The position numbers were made by a program, and so were the translations under genes. The notes under the pieces were generated by a model. That model searched no databases, was not told where the DNA came from, and worked only from the letters and a program-made list of their open reading frames with translations. Below are positions 17,516-24,868 of a stretch of DNA of 64,000 nt, one piece after another (positions within the stretch are counted from its first letter, which is position 1; each line of letters starts with the position of its first letter). Location of the stretch: assembly GCA_964474455.1 (NCBI GenBank), contig CAYYSU010000005.1, positions 17,879 to 81,878 on the forward strand. Reading direction: 5' to 3'. This DNA is from BM520 sp964474455. GTDB lineage: Bacteria > Bacteroidota > Bacteroidia > Bacteroidales > BM520.

Positions 17516-17539
17516 ACGGCAAAAGTAATACTTTTCCGT
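17516..17539. promoter_or_regulatory. Inverted repeat over the gldF promoter
   Basis: Arms ACGG-C-AAAAGTA (17516-17527) and TACTTTT-CCGT (17529-17539) are complementary apart from one bulged C. The left arm contains the minus-strand -7 box TACTTTTG (17520-17527). The loop is too short for a good RNA hairpin, so an operator or chance symmetry is more likely than a terminator. Confidence 0.4.
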
Positions 17540-17572
17540 GGAGAGGGAAATAAAGGATGAAAATTGACTTAT

Positions 17573-18364
17573 TTAGATGTTACGCAGAAACTCCACACGT
17601 ACCATATCGTCGATATACATCCCTAACAAACTGGATGCTGTGCCCATGTTAATAGCTATTTCCAGAAATCCATGGGTTCCAAAAAGAGCAACAGGATCTC
17701 CGTCGTTTACATCAGAATAACTTGTAAAAAGCCGATTTATGGTGTATTGTGAGCCCCTGAGATCGATATGAAAGGAGTCTCCATTGCCAAATTCATGAAA
17801 TTTTTTTACAGAAATATTGGTGATAAGATTTTCATAATTATCGATATATATAACCTTGCCTTTTAAAACATTGCCCTCAATTACAGGCATAAAAGAGAGG
17901 CACTGGTTAATATCTTCTTTGGCAACTCCAAGTTCTGACATGGGGTTGCCCTGTGCCAGATGCATCGCCACTTTGACAAAAAGATCTCTCGTGGAAAAGG
18001 TGAAGAATGGCGAATCTTGCATTAAGTCCAGCTCTATGATCTCTTCAGCTTTTTCATTATCCATGAGTAAATTAAAAATGCCATTGTCGGCACCAATGAA
18101 ATATTGCCCTGCGAATTTCAGCACAGTATGTGGTGTCTCAATGGAGGCAATGGTATTTATTCCTATGATGTGGATAGTCCCTTCAGGAAAGTTTGTATAT
18201 GCCTGCCTGAGTATGAATGAGGCCTGTGTAATATCAAAAGGATTTATATCGTGGCTCAGATCTACAATTAATAAATCCGGTATGCTGGAAACGAGTCGGC
18301 CTTTTACTGCCGCAAGATATGGATCCTTCGTGCCCCAATCACTTATTAGAGTTATTATATTCAT
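17573..18364 (-). CDS. SAM hydroxide adenosyltransferase-like (DUF62)
   Basis: A 263-residue cytoplasmic protein of the DUF62 family, related to fluorinase/chlorinase but known to hydrolyse S-adenosylmethionine to adenosine and methionine. The N-terminus ITLISDWGTKDPYLAAVKG matches the family opening (Asp in SDWGTKDPY binds the ribose), followed by DLSHDI (about 34-39) and the C-terminal beta-barrel with a NISVKKF segment. It is monocistronic and divergent from phoH; the promoter box 18382-18389 is 17 nt upstream. The physiological purpose of the reaction is unsettled in the family. Confidence 0.9.
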   Translation of the reverse strand: MNIITLISDWGTKDPYLAAVKGRLVSSIPDLLIVDLSHDINPFDITQASFILRQAYTNFPEGTIHIIGINTIASIETPHTVLKFAGQYFIGADNGIFNLLMDNEKAEEIIELDLMQDSPFFTFSTRDLFVKVAMHLAQGNPMSELGVAKEDINQCLSFMPVIEGNVLKGKVIYIDNYENLITNISVKKFHEFGNGDSFHIDLRGSQYTINRLFTSYSDVNDGDPVALFGTHGFLEIAINMGTASSLLGMYIDDMVRVEFLRNI

Positions 18365-18381
18365 ATATATTGGTTAAATTA

Positions 18382-18389
18382 CAAAGTTA
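18382..18389 (-). promoter_or_regulatory. -7 promoter box for the DUF62 gene
   Basis: Exact TAACTTTG on the minus strand, 17 nt before the ATG at 18364. It faces away from the identical box for phoH at 18411-18418; the two are 21 bp apart. Confidence 0.6.
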
Positions 18390-18410
18390 CAATATTAATG
18401 ATAATTGCCT

Positions 18411-18418
18411 TAACTTTG
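18411..18418 (+). promoter_or_regulatory. -7 promoter box for phoH
   Basis: Exact TAACTTTG, 18 nt before the ATG at 18437. It lies downstream of the longer open frame's start (18398), so it decides the phoH start. Confidence 0.65.
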
Positions 18419-18436
18419 CATATTCATCTTATTGAT

Positions 18437-19456
18437 ATGACCGAAAGAATTTTAAGCCTGGCTTCATATAGCCCCGTGGAAATATATGGCGTTAACGACG
18501 CCAACCTTAATATGCTAAGAGAACTGTTCCCCAAACTAAAAATCATTGCCCGTGGTGAAGTGATGAAAATTGTTGGTGGAGATGATGATATTGTTCGTTT
18601 TGAAACCTGTTTTGATAGACTTCTACATGCTTATGATACATATGGAAAAGTAGATTCCGGACTTATAAGCCGTGTGGTGTCTCCGGAGTATGAGCTGCAA
18701 AAGAGTGCCTCAGAAAAAACTGATAAAGAGAGTGTTCTGGTATATGGTAAAAATGGTATGATTATAAAACCACGTACCCCGAACCAGCGTAAGATGGTTT
18801 TGGAACTGGAAAAAAATGATATGCTTTTTGCTATCGGACCGGCAGGAACAGGGAAAACATATACTGCTGTGGCTTTGGCAGTTAGGGCTTTGAAAGCCCG
18901 GGAAGTGAGAAAAATTATTCTCACCCGACCGGCTGTAGAGGCAGGAGAAAACCTGGGATTCCTTCCGGGAGACCTCAAAGATAAACTGGATCCATACCTC
19001 AGACCACTTTATGATGCTCTGCGTGATATGTTGCCGTCGCAAAAACTTAATACTTATCTTGAAGACGGGACAATAGAGATCGCTCCACTGGCTTTTATGA
19101 GAGGACGTACTCTCAATGGTGTTTTTGCAATCCTTGATGAAGCACAGAATGCCACACCAAATCAGCTTAAAATGTTCCTCACAAGAATGGGACAATCAGC
19201 AAAATTTGTTATCACAGGTGATGTGACGCAAATAGACCTCCCGCCACGACAGGCCTCGGGATTAATCCAATCCTCAAAGATTTTAAATAATATTGAAGGA
19301 ATAAGCTATGTTTATCTCAATGAAAAAGATGTTGTAAGGCATAAACTGGTGACAAAAATCATTGATGCCTACGCTAATAAATCGGAGAGTGATGAGAGAA
19401 AACAGAAAATGGAGAGCCCGGAAAACATGTCAAAAGAGAAGAATATTATAAAATAA
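18437..19456 (+). CDS. phoH: PhoH-family ATPase
   Basis: A 339-residue cytoplasmic P-loop ATPase, PhoH/PhoH1-like, thought to act in RNA metabolism. The N-terminal ~100 residues look like a KH-like RNA-binding unit (PVEIYGVNDANLNMLRELFP). ATPase motifs: Walker A GPAGTGKT (134-141), RPAVEAGENLGFLPGDL, and Walker B AILDEAQN (231-238). A charged Lys/Glu tail ends it. I take the ATG at 18437 (MTERILSL), not the frame start at 18398, because the -7 box at 18411-18418 would lie inside the longer version. purC starts 12 bp after the stop and is probably cotranscribed. Confidence 0.93.
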   Translation: MTERILSLASYSPVEIYGVNDANLNMLRELFPKLKIIARGEVMKIVGGDDDIVRFETCFDRLLHAYDTYGKVDSGLISRVVSPEYELQKSASEKTDKESVLVYGKNGMIIKPRTPNQRKMVLELEKNDMLFAIGPAGTGKTYTAVALAVRALKAREVRKIILTRPAVEAGENLGFLPGDLKDKLDPYLRPLYDALRDMLPSQKLNTYLEDGTIEIAPLAFMRGRTLNGVFAILDEAQNATPNQLKMFLTRMGQSAKFVITGDVTQIDLPPRQASGLIQSSKILNNIEGISYVYLNEKDVVRHKLVTKIIDAYANKSESDERKQKMESPENMSKEKNIIK

Positions 19457-19468
19457 AAAAATCATATA

Positions 19469-20425
19469 ATGAAAAACGCTTTAATTGCAACTAACTTTGA
19501 TCTTCCAAGGCAGGAAGGTGTTTACAAAGGAAAAGTGAGAGATGTGTATTACCTTGCCGATGACTATATGGTAATGGTTGTGAGCGACAGGATCTCAGCT
19601 TTTGATGTGGTGCTTCCTAAGGGTATTCCATACAAAGGACAGGTATTGAACCAAATAGCGGCAAAATTTCTCGATGCTACCGAGGATATTGTCCCAAACT
19701 GGAAAATCGCTACTCCCGACCCAATGGTGACTTTTGGCCGCTATTGTGAGCCTTACATGATAGAAATGGTGATACGTGGTTATCTGACAGGGCACGCCTG
19801 GCGTGAATATAAAGCAGGTAAACGTGTGATATGTGGTGTGCCTATGCCTGATGGGATGATAGAAAATCAAAGATTCCCCGAGCCAATTATTACTCCCACA
19901 ACAAAAGCTCTGGAAGGGCATGATCAGGATATCTCTCGTGAGGAGATTATCAGTGAAGGCCTCGCGAGTGACGAGGAGTTAATAAAACTTGAAGAATATA
20001 CTCGTGCACTCTTTAAAAGAGGTACTGAAATGGCAGGAGAAAAAGGACTTATCCTCGTGGATACCAAATATGAATTTGGAAAATATAATGGTCAGATATA
20101 TCTGATAGATGAAATCCATACGCCAGACTCATCACGCTATTTTTACCTTGACGGATATGAAGATCGCCAGTATTACGGTGAGAAACAAAAACAACTTTCC
20201 AAAGAGTTTGTTCGTCAGTGGCTGATAGATAATGACTTCCAGGGTCTCAAAGATCAGAAAGCCCCTGAAATGGATGAAGCATTTGTGGAGAGCGTTTCTG
20301 ACAGATATATCGAATTATTTGAAAATATTACAGGAGAAGGTTTTGAAAAAGCGGATATAGAAGATGTTACAAAGCGTGTTGAGAGTAATATCTTTACATT
20401 CCTGGATATCTATTTTAAAAGATAA
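19469..20425 (+). CDS. purC: SAICAR synthase PurC
   Basis: Phosphoribosylaminoimidazole-succinocarboxamide synthase of de novo purine synthesis (CAIR + Asp + ATP to SAICAR). The 318-residue protein shows the ATP-grasp-like opening YKGKVRDVYYL (19-29), SDRISAFDVVLP (40-51, with the substrate-binding Ser/Arg), and the signature LVDTKYEFGKYNGQIYLIDE split over about 191-210 with the metal Asp. Length fits the eukaryote-like long form (about 305-320 residues), longer than the 237-residue E. coli enzyme, and this is usual in Bacteroidota. It is downstream of phoH on the same strand and convergent with the SirB1-like gene 18 bp away; no terminator is visible between. Confidence 0.96.
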   Translation: MKNALIATNFDLPRQEGVYKGKVRDVYYLADDYMVMVVSDRISAFDVVLPKGIPYKGQVLNQIAAKFLDATEDIVPNWKIATPDPMVTFGRYCEPYMIEMVIRGYLTGHAWREYKAGKRVICGVPMPDGMIENQRFPEPIITPTTKALEGHDQDISREEIISEGLASDEELIKLEEYTRALFKRGTEMAGEKGLILVDTKYEFGKYNGQIYLIDEIHTPDSSRYFYLDGYEDRQYYGEKQKQLSKEFVRQWLIDNDFQGLKDQKAPEMDEAFVESVSDRYIELFENITGEGFEKADIEDVTKRVESNIFTFLDIYFKR

Positions 20426-20443
20426 GTGATGATAAATCCCGGG

Positions 20444-21340
20444 TTAGTTTAACGCTTTTGATAACTCTTTCAGCTCTTCAGCACGGGATACTTCTCCTTG
20501 AGCTTCATAAGCCAAAATAAGGTTTGTAATAAGCCTCTTTATTATTGTGATATTATCGCAGGGGAGAAAAAATCTCTTCTCCTGCTTGACGTTCATGTGT
20601 TTTAAAAAAGCTTCAATGTCAGCACGGCTAAAAATTTTTCCCTTGCGGAATGCATTGATATAGAATCTTATCTTGTGCTTCTCGACTGTAGTTTCCAAAC
20701 CATCTTTTATCTCATTGGCATACCCAATAATGAAATGCTGAGGTAGATTAATGCCGTAGAGAGGTATCTTAAGGCTTTGTGCCACAAGAATATATATTAT
20801 GCTCAAAGATAGAGGGTTCCCCATTCTGGTTTCTAAAACGGTATTGATATAATTATTAGATGGAGAACCTATCTTATCTAAATTGCCATCAAAACCATGA
20901 ACATTGTAGAGGATGTGATTCAAAACTCTGACCTTAGCCAAAGCAGTGAGCTCTTTGTTGAGCTCCAGCCATACATCCTGTGAGAGCTGACCAATCTGTT
21001 GTGTGATCTCTGTCTCGTTAAGTTCCGGATACCGCGATTTGGAGATTAATATAAAACCAAGAAGAAGGTCTTCGCCTCCGGTTAAAAACCAATTCCTTAG
21101 TTCGGTGTATAGATTTTTGTATTGAAGGTTATGGATAACCTCTTCCAGTCGGTCATGTACTAAAGGGTTAAAAGAACTTTCCCGGAATTTCTCAAGATGT
21201 GAAACCACCTCAATACCGTAGCCGTTCAACTCCTCAGAAATTTTTTCATAAACATTTTCATCGGGGTCATCTAACAGGCTTATTAAAGCATTCAGCTTTT
21301 GAGTATCCTTTTCTTCTTTCATAACGCTATGCATCAGCAT
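20444..21340 (-). CDS. SirB1/transglutaminase-like (Transglut_core2) protein
   Basis: A 298-residue cytoplasmic protein. The C-terminal half matches the SirB1 type of transglutaminase-like domain: NYINTVLETRMGNPLSLSIIY split over about 154-174, then GINLPQHFIIGY (about 196-207). The catalytic Cys of true transglutaminases is absent (NPLSLS in its place), while the His in PQHF remains, as in other SirB1 proteins, so enzymatic activity is doubtful. The N-terminal half is helical. Three start codons are close together (21340, 21334, 21322) and I cannot separate them. Function unknown. Confidence 0.8.
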   Translation of the reverse strand: MLMHSVMKEEKDTQKLNALISLLDDPDENVYEKISEELNGYGIEVVSHLEKFRESSFNPLVHDRLEEVIHNLQYKNLYTELRNWFLTGGEDLLLGFILISKSRYPELNETEITQQIGQLSQDVWLELNKELTALAKVRVLNHILYNVHGFDGNLDKIGSPSNNYINTVLETRMGNPLSLSIIYILVAQSLKIPLYGINLPQHFIIGYANEIKDGLETTVEKHKIRFYINAFRKGKIFSRADIEAFLKHMNVKQEKRFFLPCDNITIIKRLITNLILAYEAQGEVSRAEELKELSKALN

Positions 21341-21393
21341 CTAAAACTATGCCACAGATACTTAATACAACCAAATAATAGGAGAATATTTTT

Positions 21394-22275
21394 TTATCCT
21401 ACTAAAGTTAACTTTTCAAGTACTATCTCAATAAGCTCTCTTACCGATTTGTGATAATCGGCTGAAAAATCTCCCGTAGCCCTGTTAGCAATAGCAACGC
21501 ATACTGTGAGCATATCATGACCCAGTGCGCCACCAAGGCCATATAGTGCCGATGTCTCCATTTCATAGTTACTCAGTTTTACTCCATTGAAACTGAAGGT
21601 TTGCATCAGGTCATTCATTTCCGGATACCGGAGTCCTAGTCTCATTACCCGACCCTGAGGACCGTAAAATCCTGGTGCTGTGGCTGTAATACCCTGGTAA
21701 AACTTAGGCCCTTCGAATTTGCTAATGAGACTCTGTGCTCCCTGAACTCCATAAACATGAGGAAGAAATTCACTCCAGCTTACATGCTTTCGGAACTGTG
21801 CTCCCAGATCTTCTATGATTACTCCTTCCGGAATGTCATAAAAATATAACAGACCATCTAATCCAAGAGCATAACGAGAAAGAACGAAAGAATTTACCGG
21901 GATGTCCGGTTGCAAAGCTCCTGAGGTGCCTAGTCGAATAATCCTGAGCTTTCCCGGATGCTCCTTTAAAACTCTGTTCTTGAGGTCAAAGCTTACAAGT
22001 GCATCCAACTCATTCATAACAATATCAATGTTATCTGTGCCCATTCCTGTGCTCATAGCTGTCAGTCTGACGCCATTGAGATATCCGGTATGAGATACAA
22101 TCTCACGGTTGCTGCGTTTGATTTCTATCCTGTCGAAATAACCGCTGATCTGGGATACCCGACCCGGATCTCCTACAACAATTACCGTTTCCGCTAACTC
22201 TTCGGGATGAAGATTCAAATGGTATACACCTCCGTCGCTGTTCAATACCAATTCTGAAGATTTAAAAGTTTTCAT
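21394..22275 (-). CDS. Nucleoside phosphorylase (PNP/UDP family 1)
   Basis: A 293-residue cytoplasmic enzyme of the PNP_UDP_1 family, splitting nucleosides with phosphate in salvage. Visible: the phosphate-binding VVGDPGRV (35-42), a second phosphate/ribose segment RLGTSGALQPDIP (about 113-125), and NYEMETSALYGLGG (about 240) with the Glu-Met-Glu that grips the ribose, as in uridine phosphorylases. Uridine specificity is therefore my best guess, purine possible. Monocistronic; promoter box 19 nt upstream; divergent from cinA. Confidence 0.9.
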   Translation of the reverse strand: MKTFKSSELVLNSDGGVYHLNLHPEELAETVIVVGDPGRVSQISGYFDRIEIKRSNREIVSHTGYLNGVRLTAMSTGMGTDNIDIVMNELDALVSFDLKNRVLKEHPGKLRIIRLGTSGALQPDIPVNSFVLSRYALGLDGLLYFYDIPEGVIIEDLGAQFRKHVSWSEFLPHVYGVQGAQSLISKFEGPKFYQGITATAPGFYGPQGRVMRLGLRYPEMNDLMQTFSFNGVKLSNYEMETSALYGLGGALGHDMLTVCVAIANRATGDFSADYHKSVRELIEIVLEKLTLVG

Positions 22276-22294
22276 ATGATGAAGTTTAATTTAA

Positions 22295-22302
22295 CAAAGG
22301 TA
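22295..22302 (-). promoter_or_regulatory. -7 promoter box for nucleoside phosphorylase
   Basis: Exact TACCTTTG on the minus strand, 19 nt before the ATG at 22275. Confidence 0.6.
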
Positions 22303-22328
22303 AATAAACAAAATCTGATTATCGACCT

Positions 22329-22336
22329 TATATTTG
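22329..22336 (+). promoter_or_regulatory. -7 promoter box for cinA
   Basis: Exact TATATTTG, 22 nt before the ATG at 22359. Confidence 0.6.
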
Positions 22337-22358
22337 CATCTCATTAAGAGTTTTTATT

Positions 22359-23603
22359 ATGAAAGTGGAAATAATCTCTATTGGAGATGAATTATTGATA
22401 GGACAGGTTGTGAATACCAACGCATCCTGGATGGGTGCTGAACTCACTGAAAAAGGGTTTGATGTGGTGAGGGTTTCAACAATCTCTGATAATGAAAAGG
22501 ATATTATTGATGCACTGCACCAAGCCTCCGACCGTACTGATGTTATACTGATTACGGGTGGCCTTGGGCCAACAAACGACGATATAACGAAAACAGTTCT
22601 CTGCGATTATTTTGATACTAATCTAAAGCTTCATGAACCGACATTCAATAGGATAAAGGCTTTGTTTGCTCAACGAGGGTATAACTTTTCAGATATTAAT
22701 CAACAACAGGCACTACTACCGCAAAATTGTGTTGTATTGACTAATACTATGGGTACGGCACCGGGAATGTGGTTTGAGAGTGAAGATACCATATATGTAT
22801 CTATGCCGGGAGTTCCCTATGAGATGCAGGCTGTGATGACCGAGGAGGTTATTCCTAGACTGTTAAAGAAGAGTAATTCTCAGGCCATATTCCATCATAC
22901 CGTCATAACGCATGGAGTAGGGGAGTCGTGGTTGGCAGAAAAAATTGCGCCTTGGGAAGAGTCTTTGCCTGAGAATATTAAGCTTGCATACCTGCCTCAT
23001 CCTGGGATTGTGCGATTGCGTCTGACAGCATTTGGCCCAGATTATAGTTTGTTGCAAAAACAGGTTATGGACGAGATGTCGAAGCTTGAACTGATAATCC
23101 CTGATCTTATTGTTGGTGCAAATGAAGATACACTGGAATCAATAGTAATGGAGCTTTTGCTGCAGCAAAACAAGTCACTCTGCGTAGCAGAGAGTTGTAC
23201 CGGTGGTTATATATCGCATATCCTGACCTCTTTGGCAGGAGTTTCCCAATGCTTTAAAGGTGGTGTTGTTGCCTATGACAATATGTTAAAAGAGGGGTTT
23301 TTAGGTGTTGAAAATCAGGATTTGGCAGAGCATGGTGCCGTGAGCAAGGAGGTAGTAACGCAGATGGTTAGAGGCATTATGAATTCTACCAATAGTGATT
23401 ATGGCATTGCCACCTCCGGAATCACCGGGCCGGGGGGAGGAACAGATGAAAAACCTGTGGGTACGGTGTGGATTGCTGTCGCTGATACAAATGCTGTGGT
23501 AACAGAGAAATTCTTCTTTGGAGGAAGCAGAGATCGTGTGATAAAACAATCCGCTATGAAGGCTCTTTATCAATTGAGGAAACTGCTTATTATCAATGGG
23601 TAG
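22359..23603 (+). CDS. cinA: CinA: ADP-ribose pyrophosphatase-like + NMN deamidase
   Basis: A 414-residue cytoplasmic two-domain protein of NAD recycling. N-terminal molybdopterin-binding-like (COG1058) domain: ISIGDELLIGQVVNTNASW split over 5-23 and TGGLGPTNDDITK (65-77). C-terminal NMN amidohydrolase domain from about 255: VAESCTGGYISHILTSLAG split over about 277-295, then ATSGITGPGGGTDEKPVGTV split over about 352-371. Both domains look intact. rpmB follows 107 bp downstream; cinA-rpmB adjacency is common in Bacteroidota. Confidence 0.95.
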   Translation: MKVEIISIGDELLIGQVVNTNASWMGAELTEKGFDVVRVSTISDNEKDIIDALHQASDRTDVILITGGLGPTNDDITKTVLCDYFDTNLKLHEPTFNRIKALFAQRGYNFSDINQQQALLPQNCVVLTNTMGTAPGMWFESEDTIYVSMPGVPYEMQAVMTEEVIPRLLKKSNSQAIFHHTVITHGVGESWLAEKIAPWEESLPENIKLAYLPHPGIVRLRLTAFGPDYSLLQKQVMDEMSKLELIIPDLIVGANEDTLESIVMELLLQQNKSLCVAESCTGGYISHILTSLAGVSQCFKGGVVAYDNMLKEGFLGVENQDLAEHGAVSKEVVTQMVRGIMNSTNSDYGIATSGITGPGGGTDEKPVGTVWIAVADTNAVVTEKFFFGGSRDRVIKQSAMKALYQLRKLLIING

Positions 23604-23641
23604 TGTTTTGAGGCTGGTTTTGTGAAAAAAATTATTGTACT

Positions 23642-23673
23642 TTTGTTTTTGTGAAAAATAATGACGTATTTTG
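23642..23673 (+). promoter_or_regulatory. Probable promoter of rpmB
   Basis: TTTG (23642-23645), 21-bp spacer, then TATTTTG (23667-23673), one base short of the TAnnTTTG consensus. It is the only candidate here with a recognisable -33 element. 37 nt before the rpmB ATG. Confidence 0.45.
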
Positions 23674-23710
23674 CACTCCATTTTAGAAAAACGATTTAAT
23701 ATAAATAGCG

Positions 23711-23947
23711 ATGTCACGTATTTGTCAGATAACAGGAAAGAAAGTGATTACAGGAAATAATGTTTCTCACTCGCATATTCGTACCAAGAGGAAATTCTAT
23801 CCAAACCTCCAGACTAAGAAATTTTATATTCCTGAAGAGGACAAGTGGATCACTTTGAAGGTTTCAACAGCTGCTATTCGTACTATCAATAAGAATGGCA
23901 TCTCAGCAGTGCTTAAAGAAGCAAGAGCTAAAGGACACCTCAAATAG
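23711..23947 (+). CDS. rpmB: Ribosomal protein bL28
   Basis: A 78-residue basic protein of the large ribosomal subunit. Visible: MSRICQITGKKV opening, then GNNVSHSHIRTKRKFYPNLQ split over about 17-36 and the C-terminal WITLKVSTAAIRTI, all characteristic of bL28. The Cys residues of zinc-binding L28 forms are reduced to one, so this is the zinc-free type. In many Bacteroidota, rpmG (bL33) and a DUF4295 gene follow directly; here a strong terminator follows 25 bp after the stop and neither gene is present. Confidence 0.96.
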   Translation: MSRICQITGKKVITGNNVSHSHIRTKRKFYPNLQTKKFYIPEEDKWITLKVSTAAIRTINKNGISAVLKEARAKGHLK

Positions 23948-23972
23948 AAATACCAAAGATAATCTCAGATAT

Positions 23973-24002
23973 GGCTTTCGCTTTTGGCGAAGGCCTTTTT
24001 TT
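23973..24002 (+). terminator. Rho-independent terminator after rpmB
   Basis: 9-bp stem (23973-23981 with 23987-23995, one G-U pair), 5-nt loop and T-tract 23996-24002. Confidence 0.88.
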
Positions 24003-24118
24003 GTTTACCCGAAGGTGTTTCGTAGCCAATAATTTGTTCTTGTTTTAAGGGCTTTTGTTAAATATACCATAATGAGAATGTTAACGTTTTTTAGTAATGT
24101 TTTTTCAGGATAATACAA

Positions 24119-24126
24119 TACTTTTG
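24119..24126 (+). promoter_or_regulatory. -7 promoter box very close to a start codon
   Basis: Exact TACTTTTG with only 7 nt before the ATG at 24134. Transcription from it would give a leaderless or nearly leaderless mRNA. Confidence 0.55.
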
Positions 24127-24133
24127 TACCTGT

Positions 24134-24865
24134 ATGATAAAGAAGCAGTTTTATACAACTATTTTTGTGGCACTTATGAGTGTGTGCAATGTTGTGCTGG
24201 GGCAATCAACAAATCGTGAAAATATTGATGATGATGATCTGGTTCAGTTCTCCGGTGTGATTGTTACTGCCGACAGCCTGAACCCAATTCCTTTTACCAC
24301 TATAATAATTACCAATACAGGTCGGGGCACCATCGCCGATTTCTATGGATTCTTCTCCTTTGTAGCTGTGAAAAATGATACCGTGAGGTTCTCTGCCGTC
24401 GGATTTAAAGAGGTTGATTTTGTTATTCCTGATACCATTACAGAAAATCGGTACTCTTTAATACAAGTTATGTCGTCGGATACAATATTATTACAGGAGA
24501 CCGTTATATATCCATGGCCTTCCAAAGAGCAGTTTCGTGAGGCTTTTGTCAACCTCGATATTCCCGATGATGACTATGAAATCGCACGGAAAAATCTTGA
24601 ACAGGCCGAGCTTCTGGTGCGGGCTGATAAATATCAAATGGACGGTAGTATGAACTACAGAAATTATATTGATCAGAAAACCAGTAAATTGTATTATGCA
24701 GGGCAGGTTCAACCCATTAGTCTTCTTAACCCTTTTGCCTGGGCTCAGTTTGTGAGAGCATGGAAAAACGGTGACTTTAAAAGAAAATCGGATAAATACG
24801 ACGATATGAAAAAGACGGATAAATGGGAAGAGTGGGAACAACCCGACGAATGGATGGAAAAATAA
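24134..24865 (+). CDS. Exported protein with carboxypeptidase-regulatory-like domain
   Basis: A 243-residue exported protein. Signal peptide 1-23 (cleavage near VVLGQ). Residues about 38-115 form a CarboxypepD_reg-like beta-sandwich: FSGVIVTADSLNPIPFTTI split over 39-57, RGTIADFYGFFSFVA, and VRFSAVGFKEVDF, the same pattern found at the N-terminus of SusC-type TonB receptors. The C-terminal half is helical and charged, ending in a Trp/Lys/Glu-rich stretch. It lies 3 bp before a TonB receptor, so it probably is its partner at the outer membrane or periplasm. Function is inferred from position only. Confidence 0.82.
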   Translation: MIKKQFYTTIFVALMSVCNVVLGQSTNRENIDDDDLVQFSGVIVTADSLNPIPFTTIIITNTGRGTIADFYGFFSFVAVKNDTVRFSAVGFKEVDFVIPDTITENRYSLIQVMSSDTILLQETVIYPWPSKEQFREAFVNLDIPDDDYEIARKNLEQAELLVRADKYQMDGSMNYRNYIDQKTSKLYYAGQVQPISLLNPFAWAQFVRAWKNGDFKRKSDKYDDMKKTDKWEEWEQPDEWMEK

Positions 24866-24868
24866 CTC

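Noticed and set aside
18398..18436. 13-codon extension of PhoH
   Set aside because: Contains the -7 box TAACTTTG, so it would lie upstream of transcription.
20426..20443. CCCGGG palindrome between purC and the SirB1-like gene
   Set aside because: Only 6 bp and no T-tract; not a terminator.
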